Assembly: GCA_029242705.1 (NCBI GenBank)
Contig: JAQWTK010000049.1
Coordinates: forward strand, 1-39,416
Origin: Gammaproteobacteria bacterium
GTDB lineage: Bacteria > Pseudomonadota > Gammaproteobacteria > Pseudomonadales > Pseudohongiellaceae
Direction: 5' to 3'
Length of the DNA: 39,416 bases
Part shown: in pieces, positions 24,472-35,164 of the stretch
Position numbering within the stretch: the stretch's first letter is position 1
How the letters are laid out: every line of letters starts with the position of its first letter
The notes under the pieces: generated by a model
Told to the model about the DNA's origin: nothing
The model's database searches: none
The model's input: only the letters and a program-made list of their open reading frames with translations
Made by a program: the position numbers and the translations under genes

Positions 24472-25014
24472 CTAAATGCTAATTAAATGTTCGCGGTAGT
24501 AAATGAGCTCATTTACCGAATCTTTAATATCATCCATTGCCGCATGGGTATTTTTCTTAACGAGCCCTTCCAAAATCTCTGGCTTCCAACGACGAGCAAG
24601 TTCTTTTAAGGAGCTAACGTCAAGATTGCGGTAGTGAAAAAATGCTTCCAGTTCCGGCATATAATTTGCGAGAAACCGCCGATCTTGGCAAATACTGTTT
24701 CCACACATAGGTGACGCATTTTTCTCTGAATATCTAAGTAGAAAATCAATAGTCTGGCGCTCAGCATTACTTTCACTAACATCGCTTTGCTTTACTTTTG
24801 ATATAAGGCCGGTAGCTCCGTGATGTTTCTGGTTCCATTCATCCATACCATCAAGTAGCTTATCAGCTTGTTTAATAGCCAAATTTGGTCCTTCAGCAAT
24901 TATATTTAAACTAACATCTGTTACTAACGTAGCTATTTCTATAATGCGGTCTTCCTTCGGCGAAAGACCTGTCATTTCAAGATCAATCCAGATTAAATTT
25001 TGCATCTTATCCAT
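24472..25014 (-). CDS. orn: Oligoribonuclease
   Basis: 180 aa DEDDh exonuclease; [42 protein letters not shown]. Confidence 0.96.
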   Translation of the reverse strand: MDKMQNLIWIDLEMTGLSPKEDRIIEIATLVTDVSLNIIAEGPNLAIKQADKLLDGMDEWNQKHHGATGLISKVKQSDVSESNAERQTIDFLLRYSEKNASPMCGNSICQDRRFLANYMPELEAFFHYRNLDVSSLKELARRWKPEILEGLVKKNTHAAMDDIKDSVNELIYYREHLISI

Positions 25015-25128
25015 TTTTTACTTAATTCGGGCTTACTAAAGATATAAATTGTATCAAAGCTTCCGGCAAGGGAATATGTAATAATCTAAGCAAGATGAAC
25101 TAATTGAATATTTGTCTACAAAACTAAT

Positions 25129-26118
25129 ATGAGTAATCGCAAACTCAGTAAAAAACAGTTACAGAGAATAGCCGAAAATCAACAGAAGGAACTCTCAAAT
25201 GTAGATGGAAGGGTTTCGGTTGATATATCGAATTGCAATGGCCGAATAATTAGCCATTTTGGGCAGCAGCTAGATATCGAGATATTAAAAGGAAGTGCGG
25301 CCGGCTCCATCATGAGGTGCCATCAACGCGCAAACTTACCTCACCTTGTAACCGGTGATTTAGTTCAGTGGGTGGCTGATACACAGGATACCGGTATCAT
25401 AGTTGCACAATCTAGCCGTAAAAATATTTTTGGCCGTTATGATTCTAATGGAAAGTTCAAACCTATAGCAGCAAATCTTAGTTGCGTACTAATAGTGCTG
25501 GCGGTCGTCCCTGAGGCTTTCCTTAATTTAATCGATAGATATCTAGTCGCGATAGAGCGTCTAGAAATTCTGCCGCTATTAGTTTTAAACAAAATCGATC
25601 TCATCGAGAATGAAAAAAATTCCAAACTAGAGGGATTATTATCTATATATCGGGATTTAGGTTACCAAGTGTTCGAAGTATCTGCAAAAAATTCTAGTGG
25701 AATACATTCACTTAAAGAAGCATTAGCCAACCAAACCACGATACTAGTCGGTCAATCAGGCGTAGGTAAATCGTCTTTGATAAATCGACTTGGCCTGGAT
25801 AAGCTCACTCAAACTGGAGAACTATCAGCGTCCAAATATAAAGGAACTCATACAACAACAACCGCACGTCTTTACCATATGGAAAAATGCGATCTTATCG
25901 ATTCGCCTGGTATTCGAGAATTTGGCCTCTCTCATATAAAAGCACAAGATGTTATACAAGGATTTAAAGAGCTTAATGAGTTAGCCTTACTTTGTAAATT
26001 TAGAGACTGTGGCCACGATAAAGAACCTGGCTGCGAGATTCAACAAGGCATAAGTAATGGCATTATTGCGCCGGAACGCCTTGATAGCTATCGCCGCATT
26101 ATCAATAGCCTCTATTAA
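25129..26118 (+). CDS. rsgA: Ribosome small subunit-dependent GTPase A
   Basis: 329 aa circularly permuted GTPase: NKID, then GQSGVGKSSLIN, then DSPGIREFGL; C-terminal zinc-site-like CKFRDCGHDKEPGCEI. Confidence 0.96.
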   Translation: MSNRKLSKKQLQRIAENQQKELSNVDGRVSVDISNCNGRIISHFGQQLDIEILKGSAAGSIMRCHQRANLPHLVTGDLVQWVADTQDTGIIVAQSSRKNIFGRYDSNGKFKPIAANLSCVLIVLAVVPEAFLNLIDRYLVAIERLEILPLLVLNKIDLIENEKNSKLEGLLSIYRDLGYQVFEVSAKNSSGIHSLKEALANQTTILVGQSGVGKSSLINRLGLDKLTQTGELSASKYKGTHTTTTARLYHMEKCDLIDSPGIREFGLSHIKAQDVIQGFKELNELALLCKFRDCGHDKEPGCEIQQGISNGIIAPERLDSYRRIINSLY

Positions 26119-26172
26119 CTGATTTATTTCTAAGCTATATAAAGTAGAATTGAGGTTTATTTAACAATAATT

Positions 26173-26994
26173 ATGATGCCGCATAATAAAAACTCATTAT
26201 TAGTTGAACCAGAAGAACTACTTCCTGAGTTAAAAAACAAAGAGCAGCTGATAATCGCAGTGTGTTCTGATCAATCATTTGATCAAGGTCATATCCCAGG
26301 CGCTGTTTTAGTAAGACCGGCAGATTTAATTAGCGGAGTTAAGCCTGCGATCGGAAAGCTACCTTCTATTGATAAACTAGATCAAATTTTTTCAGACATA
26401 GGCCTTACAGAATCTAAGAGAGTCGTTGCTTACGATGATGAAGGAGGCGGTTGGGCCGGAAGGCTTTTATGGACTTTAGATGTGTTAAATCATTCAAACC
26501 ATGCTTTATTGAACGGCGGGCTAATTTCGTGGCGACATGAGGGCTTCCCTCTTTCAAATAAAATCGAGTCAATTAAAAAAAGTTCATATAAAGGAAAAAT
26601 CAATAAAGCATTTATTGCTGATATGAAAGATGTACTGGAAAGCATTGGCGACGAAAATACAATAGTATGGGACGCGCGCACATTTGAAGAATATAAAGGC
26701 TCTAAAATTACCGCACAAAAAAATGGACATGTCCCAGGCGCCGTAAATCTAGACTGGCTTGATGTAATGGATCTAACCAACAATCTTAAATTGAAGGATC
26801 TTAATACGCTTAAAATTCAACTAGAGGAATTGGGAATAACAAGAGAAAAAAATATTATCACCCATTGCCTATCACACCACCGCTCGGGGTTAACTTACAT
26901 TGTGGGAAAATTACTAAGGTTAAAAATTACTGCATACGACGGATCATGGTCAGAATGGGGCAATCATCCTGACACCCCGGTCGATACTCAATAA
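26173..26994 (+). CDS. Sulfurtransferase with tandem rhodanese domains
   Basis: 273 aa; FDQGHIPGAVLVRPADL, VVAYDDEGGGWAGRLLWTL, VWDARTFEEYKG ... GHVPGAVNLDW, active-site-like ITHCLSHHRSG. Confidence 0.88.
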   Translation: MMPHNKNSLLVEPEELLPELKNKEQLIIAVCSDQSFDQGHIPGAVLVRPADLISGVKPAIGKLPSIDKLDQIFSDIGLTESKRVVAYDDEGGGWAGRLLWTLDVLNHSNHALLNGGLISWRHEGFPLSNKIESIKKSSYKGKINKAFIADMKDVLESIGDENTIVWDARTFEEYKGSKITAQKNGHVPGAVNLDWLDVMDLTNNLKLKDLNTLKIQLEELGITREKNIITHCLSHHRSGLTYIVGKLLRLKITAYDGSWSEWGNHPDTPVDTQ

Positions 26995-27015
26995 TCGTAG
27001 CATGAGTATTAGATA

Positions 27016-27879
27016 ATGTTTAATTTGCCAACACTTATTCAGCATCTACTACCTCACCACTTTTTATCTATGCTTGCCGGAATTTTAGCGGAAAATAAAT
27101 TTCTAAAATATTTTTTAATACGGATATTTATTCGCTTGTATAAAATAGATATGAGTGAAGCATTAATTACTGATGTCAATGAGTATTCAAATTTCAACAA
27201 CTTCTTTACCCGAAAGTTAAAAACTGGTGCTAGGCCTTTTGATCTTAGCCCAAATGTTATAGTCAGTCCTGCAGACGGTAATGTAAGCGCATTGGGTAAA
27301 ATCGTTGGCTCACAGCTAATGCAAGCAAAAGGCCATTATTTTTTCACACATGATTTGCTGGGAGGAAGCAAGGATCTAGAAAAAAATTTCAAAAATGGTA
27401 TTTATACAACAGTATACCTTTCTCCAAGAGATTATCATCGCGTACATATGCCTATCTCGGGGAAACTAGTAAGCACCATATATGTTCCTGGTAGTTTGTT
27501 CTCCGTCAATGAGGCCACATCAGAATCTGTACCTAATTTATTCGCTCGCAATGAACGTGTTATTTGTATTTTTGAAACTAGGGCAGGGCCCATGTGCCTG
27601 ATCTTTGTAGGAGCAATGATAGTTGGAAGTATTGAAACCTCATGGACGGGAGAAATGCGCCCACCTAATAACAATCGAAAGGTCCATAGAATAGATTATA
27701 ACTCATTAAAAAAACCCATTAACCTTGCTAAAGGTGATGAAGCAGGTCGATTTAAACTAGGATCTACCGTAATTCTTCTCTTCGGAGAAAATGCTGTCTC
27801 ATTGGATACTCAGCTAGAAATAAATGATCCGATAAAAATGGGCCAAAACTTGGGAATAATACTAAATCAACAAGAGTAG
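27016..27879 (+). CDS. psd: Phosphatidylserine decarboxylase proenzyme
   Basis: 287 aa; [16 protein letters not shown] and the autocatalytic LGST motif ([11 protein letters not shown]). Confidence 0.96.
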   Translation: MFNLPTLIQHLLPHHFLSMLAGILAENKFLKYFLIRIFIRLYKIDMSEALITDVNEYSNFNNFFTRKLKTGARPFDLSPNVIVSPADGNVSALGKIVGSQLMQAKGHYFFTHDLLGGSKDLEKNFKNGIYTTVYLSPRDYHRVHMPISGKLVSTIYVPGSLFSVNEATSESVPNLFARNERVICIFETRAGPMCLIFVGAMIVGSIETSWTGEMRPPNNNRKVHRIDYNSLKKPINLAKGDEAGRFKLGSTVILLFGENAVSLDTQLEINDPIKMGQNLGIILNQQE

Positions 27880-27887
27880 GGATAAAA

Positions 27888-28559
27888 ATGGCACAAGGTG
27901 AAATGAAAAAAATGGCTGCTCGTAAAGCCTTCGAATATGTTGAGTCACTTTTAGATCGTGATACGATAATAGGCGTGGGAACAGGGTCTACCGCCAACTT
28001 TTTTATTCAAGAATTAGCCAAGATTAGTAAGAAAATTGAAGGAACTGTAGCGAGCTCCTCGGAATCCGAGAAGAGACTGAAAGCTCTTGGAATTCCCGTG
28101 TTCGATCTCAATAGCGCTGGAGAAGTCAGAATCTATGTAGATGGAGCAGATGAGGCTAATGAGCACCTACAGTTAATAAAAGGCGGGGGCGCAGCTCTTA
28201 CAAGGGAAAAAATTATTGCTGCCGCTTCTCAAGAATTTGTTTGCATAGCTGATGAAACTAAGCTTGTGCCTATACTTGGGAAGTTTCCATTACCGATAGA
28301 GGTAATACCTATGGCTCGCAGCCATGTAGGAAGACAAATTGTTAAATTAGGCGGCGACCCTGTATATAGGGAAAATTGCGTAACAGATAATGGTAACCAT
28401 ATTATCGACGTATACAACCTTGAAATTCTTGAACCCAAAAAACTAGAACAAGAAATCAATCAAATTACAGGGGTAGTAACTAACGGACTTTTTGCAGAGA
28501 GACCAGCAAACCTTCTAATTCTCGGCACAAGCTCAGGCGTCAAGTCAATCGATCCTTGA
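27888..28559 (+). CDS. rpiA: Ribose-5-phosphate isomerase A
   Basis: 223 aa; [40 protein letters not shown]. Confidence 0.96.
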   Translation: MAQGEMKKMAARKAFEYVESLLDRDTIIGVGTGSTANFFIQELAKISKKIEGTVASSSESEKRLKALGIPVFDLNSAGEVRIYVDGADEANEHLQLIKGGGAALTREKIIAAASQEFVCIADETKLVPILGKFPLPIEVIPMARSHVGRQIVKLGGDPVYRENCVTDNGNHIIDVYNLEILEPKKLEQEINQITGVVTNGLFAERPANLLILGTSSGVKSIDP

Positions 28560-28689
28560 TCAAAAATGACTTGATTCAGGCCAGCAAAAAACTTCAGGTC
28601 TGCGCGTTCTAATCACCCTAAATTTCTAGGTTAAACCAATAACTGTGCTACAAGATGGTTCTGCTATAAATTTATTGCTGATCTGAAGT

Positions 28690-28899
28690 TTATAAAGGAG
28701 TGACGTTCTCAGCTTGCGGGCCCTTTTGGCCCTGAGTCACTTCCATAGTGACTTTCTGGCCTTCATGGAGGCTTCTTCTACCGTCACCATTTATGGCACT
28801 GAAATGCACAAAAACGTCCTTGCCGCCTGCTTGTTCTATAAATCCGAATCCTTTCTCATCGTTAAACCACTTAACGGTACCATCTACTAAATCTGACAT
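28690..28899 (-). CDS. Cold-shock domain protein (CspA family)
   Basis: 69 aa; [30 protein letters not shown]. Confidence 0.96.
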   Translation of the reverse strand: MSDLVDGTVKWFNDEKGFGFIEQAGGKDVFVHFSAINGDGRRSLHEGQKVTMEVTQGQKGPQAENVTPL

Positions 28900-28940
28900 A
28901 TTTCTCTCATGCTATCTAAAAATTAAAAACGTACAACCAT

Positions 28941-28964
28941 AAAAAATCCATACTTCCATGGATT
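28941..28964 (-). terminator. Candidate weak intrinsic terminator or attenuator between the FAD oxidoreductase gene and csp
   Basis: Minus strand reads aatccat-ggaagt-atggatttttt: 7-bp stem followed by a T-run, about 42 nt before the csp start. Confidence 0.4.
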
Positions 28965-29100
28965 CATGCACTTAGTCTACGATGTATACCAGAGAGATGG
29001 AAACCAATATTGTTTTAAATTGTAACTAAATGTGTGGCTCTTCACTCGCTTACACAAAGAATTTCATATAGATTTGCATCATCTATAAGATAATTTTTGC

Positions 29101-30501
29101 TTACGCATCTATCAACTTCCCAGGATTCATAATGTTATTTGGATCAAATATTCGCTTAATCGCCTTCATATAAATTATTTCTTCGTCGCTTCGTGAGTAA
29201 CAGAGGTAAGGCTTTTTAAGAACTCCGATGCCATGCTCCGCAGAAATACTGCCGCCAAATTTTTGCACCAAATCAAAAACGATTCCTGTTACTTCCTCAC
29301 ACTTTTTATAGAATACTTCTATTGTAATATTAGATGGCTTTAGTATGTTAACGTGTATATTGCCATCTCCTACATGGCCAAAAAACAAAGTTTCAAACTC
29401 TGGATATACTTGGCTCAACAACTCGTCTAATTCTTTTAGAAATGCAGGAACCATTGAAACACGTACAGAAATATCATTCTTGTATGGGGAATATTTCGAA
29501 ATTGAAGCTGTAATATCCTCACGGAAACGCCAAAGCTTCTTTGCATCACTAGCACTATGACTGATCGTTCCATCTAAAACCCAACCTTGATTAAAGCAAT
29601 ACTCAAAGGTTGATTGCGCTATTTCTAAATCAAAGCTCGTTTCATTTTCAAACTCAACTAACGTATAAAAATCGCAAGCACTATCAAGAGGCATTTGTAA
29701 CGAATTCTCGTCAACCACATACTGAAGTGCTTTATCCGAAAAAAACTCAAATGCAGTTAAATTAAGTTTATTTTGAAAGGCGTTTAATACTGCCGTTACC
29801 TCGGCAAAATCATTTAACCCAAGCAAAACTACTGTTGGATCTTTTGGAAAAGAACTTAGCCTGACTGTTAACTCCACAATAAATCCAAGCGTCCCTTCTG
29901 AGCCTATAAACAAATGACGAAAGTCATATCCGGTAGCATTTTTTGTCAATCCTCGATTTAAATCTAATAACTTCCCTTCTCCTGTAACAACCTTCATACC
30001 CTGAATCCAGTTTCGCGTCATTCCATATCGAATAACTTTTATTCCTCCTGCATTAGTCGCTGCATTACCACCCAGCTGACTTGACCCTGAAGATGCAAAA
30101 TCAACCGGATAAAATAATTCTTTTTCTTCTGCAAATTTCTGAAGTTGCTCCGTAACCACTCCGGGCTGACAAAAAACTAAGCGGTCCGCAGCATTAAAGC
30201 CCATAATTTTGTTCATTCGATCGAAAGCGACTATTAATTCATGATTTTCCGCTACAGATCCCCCGCTTAGCCCTGTGCGGCCACCAGACGGTACCAATGG
30301 GATTTCCCGTTCATTGGCGAAAGCTACGATTGCTTGTGTTTCTTCGATTGAAGCGGGCAATACTACCGCTGATGGCTTAGGATTAAGGTTAGTAGTCCAG
30401 TCTTTACCATAACGATTAAGATCGTCAGACTCAATCTTCACCCACTGTGAACCCACAATATCAGCAAGATTTTTTAGCACCTCTTCTGTATTCCATTCCA
30501 T
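29101..30501 (-). CDS. FAD-binding oxidoreductase of the GlcD/D-2-hydroxyacid dehydrogenase type
   Basis: 466 aa; VPSGGRTGLSGGSV, GGNAATNAGGIKVIRYGMTRNWI, FFGHVGDGNIHVNIL, GSISAEHGIGVLKKPYL. Confidence 0.93.
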   Translation of the reverse strand: MEWNTEEVLKNLADIVGSQWVKIESDDLNRYGKDWTTNLNPKPSAVVLPASIEETQAIVAFANEREIPLVPSGGRTGLSGGSVAENHELIVAFDRMNKIMGFNAADRLVFCQPGVVTEQLQKFAEEKELFYPVDFASSGSSQLGGNAATNAGGIKVIRYGMTRNWIQGMKVVTGEGKLLDLNRGLTKNATGYDFRHLFIGSEGTLGFIVELTVRLSSFPKDPTVVLLGLNDFAEVTAVLNAFQNKLNLTAFEFFSDKALQYVVDENSLQMPLDSACDFYTLVEFENETSFDLEIAQSTFEYCFNQGWVLDGTISHSASDAKKLWRFREDITASISKYSPYKNDISVRVSMVPAFLKELDELLSQVYPEFETLFFGHVGDGNIHVNILKPSNITIEVFYKKCEEVTGIVFDLVQKFGGSISAEHGIGVLKKPYLCYSRSDEEIIYMKAIKRIFDPNNIMNPGKLIDA

Positions 30502-30627
30502 GCTTTAATCCTTGTAATCAGGAGCAAGAAGATCGGAATTGATCTGAATAATTGACTTACTTCTGCATAGCCTTTTATATGACTTAGCCAGTTTGCGATT
30601 TTATTATTTATTGCTTCCAAGACAAGC

Positions 30628-31812
30628 TTAATTGGCAATGCTTCTTTTTTTTAATATCTCCACAGCTGGTAACTCAGCACCTTGAATATACTCCAAAAAC
30701 GCACCTCCGCCTGTCGAGATATAAGAAATCTGATTAGTTAAACCAAACTTATCGATAGCAGCTATGGTCTCACCCCCTCCCGCTAGAGAAAAACTTTTAC
30801 CCTTTGCGATCGCTAGAGCAACTGAACATGTCCCGTCAGAGAACTGCGGAAATTCAAAAACCCCAACAGGCCCATTCCAAATAATTGTCTTCATGCTGCT
30901 AATTAATTGACTAAACATATCTGCAGTTTGGGGACCAATATCTAGAATATAGTCATCCGAATCGATTTGTGAAACCATTTTAACTTGGGCTTTTGCGTTG
31001 CTATTAAATTCTTTCGCAGTTACTACATCGATTGGCAGTGGAATATTCGTACTACGCATCAGGTATTTAGCAGTTTCCGCAAGAGCTGGCTCACACAAAG
31101 ACTTCCCAATATTTATGCCGGAAGCAAATAAAAAGGTGTTGGCTATACCTCCGCCAACTATAAGCTGATCTACTTTCTTTGAAAGTTCTTTCAAAACTTC
31201 TAATTTTGTAGACACTTTAGAGCCGCCTACTACTGCTAATAACGGACGGGATGGTTTAGTCAAAGATCTCTCTAATGCGTCTAGTTCCTTTGAGAGAAGA
31301 GGTCCCGCGCAGGCCGAAGCGGCGTACTCAGAAACACCATAAGTGCTTGCTTGAGCCCTATGAGCCGTGCCGAATGCATCCATAACAAAAACATCGCACA
31401 TATCAGCATACGTTTTACCCAGTAAGTAATCGTTAGATTTTTCACCCAAATTTATCCGAATATTTTCCAATAAGAAAATTCCTTCACTGTGCCGATTAAG
31501 AAGTTTAGGGTTTTCTATATAGCTATCTATGAGAAGAACTTCTTTATCTAATACATTCGACAAATGAGTTGCTACAGGAGCCAACGATAATTCAAGTTGT
31601 TCTGATATAGATTTTCCTTCGATCGGTCTTCCTAAGTGGGACATTAAAATTATTTTTTTTGCCGAACGATTAGCTAGTTTTATAGTAGGTACTGCCGCTT
31701 GAATGCGGGCATCGTTTGCCACTTCCCCATTAGAGATTGGTACATTGAAATCTTCTCTAATCAATACACGTTTCCCCGACAAATCAAGGTCTTCCATTTT
31801 TAGAAGTTTCAT
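30628..31812 (-). CDS. pgk: Phosphoglycerate kinase
   Basis: 394 aa; GKRVLIREDFNVPISNG, MSHLGRPIEG, VVGGSKVSTKLEVL, WNGPVGVFEF. Confidence 0.96.
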   Translation of the reverse strand: MKLLKMEDLDLSGKRVLIREDFNVPISNGEVANDARIQAAVPTIKLANRSAKKIILMSHLGRPIEGKSISEQLELSLAPVATHLSNVLDKEVLLIDSYIENPKLLNRHSEGIFLLENIRINLGEKSNDYLLGKTYADMCDVFVMDAFGTAHRAQASTYGVSEYAASACAGPLLSKELDALERSLTKPSRPLLAVVGGSKVSTKLEVLKELSKKVDQLIVGGGIANTFLFASGINIGKSLCEPALAETAKYLMRSTNIPLPIDVVTAKEFNSNAKAQVKMVSQIDSDDYILDIGPQTADMFSQLISSMKTIIWNGPVGVFEFPQFSDGTCSVALAIAKGKSFSLAGGGETIAAIDKFGLTNQISYISTGGGAFLEYIQGAELPAVEILKKRSIAN

Positions 31813-31824
31813 CGAATTCTGCCG

Positions 31825-32847
31825 TTAATCAACATTTTGAGTAGAAATAAACTTTGCAACATCTAACATCCTATTTGCATATGCCCATTCATTATCAAAC
31901 CAAATAAGTAATTTAATTAATTTGACCCCAGCTACCCGTGTCTGACTTAAATCTACAATGGCAGACCGAAGGTCATGGTTAAAATCACACGACGCTAGAG
32001 GCTCTTCGGTCACACCCATAACGTTAGGCAACAGTTCTTCGCTTGCTTCAAGCATCGCTTTGTTTACAGAACCGCGGTCTGTCGCTGTATTCACAGAAAC
32101 GGTTAAATCTATAGCGGAAACGTTAAGTATTGGTACACGAATCGCCTGTGCTTCAAGAGCTCCTGCCAGGTGGGGAAAAATTCGCTCAATACCTTTTGCA
32201 AGCCCTGTATCCACCGGAATAATCGATTGCATTGCGCTTCTAGTGCGGCGCAAATCGTTATGATGATAACCATCTATAACGGGTTGATCATTCATCGCGG
32301 AGTGAATTATGGTAATCACACCTTTATCTACACCGAACCTGTCATCGAGGGCACTAAGGACTGGAACAATGCAATTTGTTGTACAGCTCGCATTAGAAAT
32401 AATCGTCGCTTTTTTATCCAGAGATTTATGATTAACACCGTAAACTAGAGTAGCATCGACGTCGCTTTCAGCGGGCTGAGATAACAAAACTTTTTTTGCA
32501 CCTTGAATTAAATGCTGTTCCGCTATAGAACGTGCCGTAAATGTTCCACTGCACTCCATCACCAAGTCTATATTTAAATCTCGCCAGGGTAATTCACATA
32601 ATTGACTTTCATTGGAAACGTTAATCACATCTTGATTAACAACCATCGCATTATCTTGCTCTGCCACTGTGCCTAAAAAGCGGCCATGAGTACTATCATA
32701 CTGGGTTAAGTGCGCTAACGTTTTTGTATCAGCAATATCATTAATAGCAGCTATTTTTAAACCTGGATATTTGTCCGACTCATAAAAAGCCCTAAGGATA
32801 CAACGACCAATTCGTCCATATCCGTTAATAGCAATTTGATAGCACAT
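31825..32847 (-). CDS. epd: Erythrose-4-phosphate/glyceraldehyde-3-phosphate dehydrogenase family protein, most likely Epd
   Basis: 340 aa; [65 protein letters not shown]; located between tkt and pgk. Confidence 0.85.
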   Translation of the reverse strand: MCYQIAINGYGRIGRCILRAFYESDKYPGLKIAAINDIADTKTLAHLTQYDSTHGRFLGTVAEQDNAMVVNQDVINVSNESQLCELPWRDLNIDLVMECSGTFTARSIAEQHLIQGAKKVLLSQPAESDVDATLVYGVNHKSLDKKATIISNASCTTNCIVPVLSALDDRFGVDKGVITIIHSAMNDQPVIDGYHHNDLRRTRSAMQSIIPVDTGLAKGIERIFPHLAGALEAQAIRVPILNVSAIDLTVSVNTATDRGSVNKAMLEASEELLPNVMGVTEEPLASCDFNHDLRSAIVDLSQTRVAGVKLIKLLIWFDNEWAYANRMLDVAKFISTQNVD

Positions 32848-32877
32848 AAAAATTTCTCAAACAGAAGCAGAGATGAA

Positions 32878-34887
32878 CTATCCCCTAAAGGACTTTGCTA
32901 CAGCAATAACATTATCAACAGTGAAACCAAAATGCTCCATAAGCACTGCACCTGGAGCAGATTCACCGAAACGTTCCATACCAATAACTTTTCCTTCCAA
33001 TCCCACATATTTCATCCAATAATGAGACGAACCGGCCTCAACTGCCACTCGGCAATTTACTGTACTAGGCAGAACAGTTTCTCGGTATGCCTCGTCCTGA
33101 GCATCAAATACATCTGCGCTAGGCATCGACACAAGGCGAGTGGCAACGCCTTCCGAATTTAAATGCTTAGTGGCTTCACGACATATGCTTATCTCCGAGC
33201 CTGTCGCAATAATTATGACTTCTAGAGGGGCAACACAATCTTCGAGGATGTATGCTCCGCGGGAAATGCCTTCTATCTGTCCCGGCTCTCTGGCTTGGTG
33301 TTGCAATCCTTGCCTTGAAAATACTAATGCTGTGGGTCCATCATTACGCACAAGCGCAGCTCTCCAAGATACCGCTGTTTCAACGCTATCACAGGGCCTC
33401 CAAACCGACATGTTTGGTGTTACGCGTAGAGAGGTCAACTGCTCAATCGGCTGGTGGGTCGGCCCATCCTCTCCCTGACCAATAGAATCATGAGTATAAA
33501 CAAGAATACTCCGTTGTCGCATCAGGGCGGCCATACGAGTCGCATTTCTTGCGTACTCCATAAAAATAAGAAAAGTGGCCGTATGAGGGATAAAACCACC
33601 ATGAAGTGCAATTCCAGAAGCTATGGCAGTCATACCGAACTCTCTAACACCGTAAAAAATATAATTACCATCAGCTCGCTCAGTAATTGGATTACTTCCA
33701 GACCATTTCGTAAGATTAGAACCTGCAAGATCAGCGCTGCCTCCAATCAACTCTGGTAATAGCCTTGAAAAAAACTCAATACTATTCTGCGATGCTTTCC
33801 GGCTTGCGATATTTTCTTCCGCTTGCTGACAGTGGTTAATAAATCCATTAGCTTCTTGAACAAAATTACTCGGAAGTTCGCCTTTTGTGCGCCTTACTAG
33901 TTCCATTGCTAAATCAGGATATTCTTGCTCATAGATCGAAAGCTTTGCTTTCCATTCAGACTCAGCTATGAGGCCTTTCTCTTTACTGTCCCAAGAGGTC
34001 TTAATTTGTTCAGGCACGTGAAAAGCATCATGCGGCCAATCGAGCCTTTCACGAGCTCCATCAATTTCTTCTTGCCCAAGAGGCGATCCATGAGACGACG
34101 CTTTACCTTGCTTATTCGGAGCACCGAATCCGATAGTCGTTTTGCAACTAATAATGCTAGGTTTATTAGCCTCTGATCTTGCCTCAATTAAAGAATGAGC
34201 TATTGCCTCTCCGTCATGGCCATCTACTTCCAGGGTCTGCCATCCATATGATTCAAATCGCTTGGCAGTGTCATCTGAAAACCATTGATCAACCTCTCCA
34301 TCAATAGAGATACCGTTATCATCATACATAACAATCAGCTTGCCCAAGCCCAGTGTTCCAGCTAATGAACAAACCTCATGCGAAATTCCTTCCATTAAAC
34401 AACCATCACCCGCAAAAACATAAGTGAAATGATCAACAATCTTATGATCATTTCTGTTAAATTGTGCCGCCAAGGTTTTTTCCGCTATAGCCATACCCAC
34501 TGCGTTAGCCAATCCCTGCCCTAAAGGACCTGTAGTGGTTTCTACACCGGGAGTGTAGCCATACTCCGGATGGCCAGGGGTTTTAGAATGGAGTTGACGA
34601 AAATTCTTAATGTCTTCTATAGACAAATCGTAGCCTGTCAAATACAGCAATGAATAAATCAACATAGAACCATGACCATTAGAAAGGATAAAACGGTCAC
34701 GATTAAACCACTCTGGATTTCCTGGATTATGTACCAAAAAATCTCTCCAAAGCACGTCTGCGATATCTGCCATACCCATCGGAGCTCCGGGATGACCGGA
34801 GTTAGCTTTTTGCACCGCATCCATAGTTAGCGCGCGAATCGCATTCGCACAATCTTTTCGAGAAACAATGCTATTAGTCACTAACAA
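32878..34887 (-). CDS. tkt: Transketolase
   Basis: 669 aa; [60 protein letters not shown]. Confidence 0.97.
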   Translation of the reverse strand: MLVTNSIVSRKDCANAIRALTMDAVQKANSGHPGAPMGMADIADVLWRDFLVHNPGNPEWFNRDRFILSNGHGSMLIYSLLYLTGYDLSIEDIKNFRQLHSKTPGHPEYGYTPGVETTTGPLGQGLANAVGMAIAEKTLAAQFNRNDHKIVDHFTYVFAGDGCLMEGISHEVCSLAGTLGLGKLIVMYDDNGISIDGEVDQWFSDDTAKRFESYGWQTLEVDGHDGEAIAHSLIEARSEANKPSIISCKTTIGFGAPNKQGKASSHGSPLGQEEIDGARERLDWPHDAFHVPEQIKTSWDSKEKGLIAESEWKAKLSIYEQEYPDLAMELVRRTKGELPSNFVQEANGFINHCQQAEENIASRKASQNSIEFFSRLLPELIGGSADLAGSNLTKWSGSNPITERADGNYIFYGVREFGMTAIASGIALHGGFIPHTATFLIFMEYARNATRMAALMRQRSILVYTHDSIGQGEDGPTHQPIEQLTSLRVTPNMSVWRPCDSVETAVSWRAALVRNDGPTALVFSRQGLQHQAREPGQIEGISRGAYILEDCVAPLEVIIIATGSEISICREATKHLNSEGVATRLVSMPSADVFDAQDEAYRETVLPSTVNCRVAVEAGSSHYWMKYVGLEGKVIGMERFGESAPGAVLMEHFGFTVDNVIAVAKSFRG

Positions 34888-35074
34888 CTCTCCTCACTAA
34901 TTCCAGAGAAGACACAACGTAAACTGTGTCGACTTAAATACCAATTCGACCACGACTAAAATGCGCGATCCTTTCACTAAAGGCGAGTGGTATTTTCCCG
35001 CACATACGGTCAATATGCCACCGGCGAATGCAGCTTTTTAAAATAAGTAATGCTAAAAATTAAATATCTCTGAG

Positions 35075-35114
35075 ATTCAAATCTATATCAAAATATTTTG
35101 ATATAGATTTGAAT
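35075..35114. promoter_or_regulatory. Perfect 40-nt palindrome, probable operator upstream of the ArsR-methyltransferase/metK cluster
   Basis: attcaaatctatatcaaaat|attttgatatagatttgaat: 20-nt arms, no loop, zero mismatches. Confidence 0.75.
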
Positions 35115-35137
35115 TGTTCAGTGAAAATTAGTAACAT
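35109..35137 (+). promoter_or_regulatory. Candidate sigma70-type promoter overlapping the palindrome
   Basis: TTGAAT (35109-35114), 17-nt spacer, TAACAT (35132-35137), about 28 nt before the ATG at 35165. Confidence 0.45.
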
Positions 35138-35164
35138 GTGCACTTTGCTAACTAGGTTCGATCT

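Noticed and set aside
28560-29100. Possible 6S RNA (ssrS), because it is often near rpiA/serA in gammaproteobacteria
   Set aside because: I could not see the long closing stem and central bubble of 6S RNA in either gap flanking csp.
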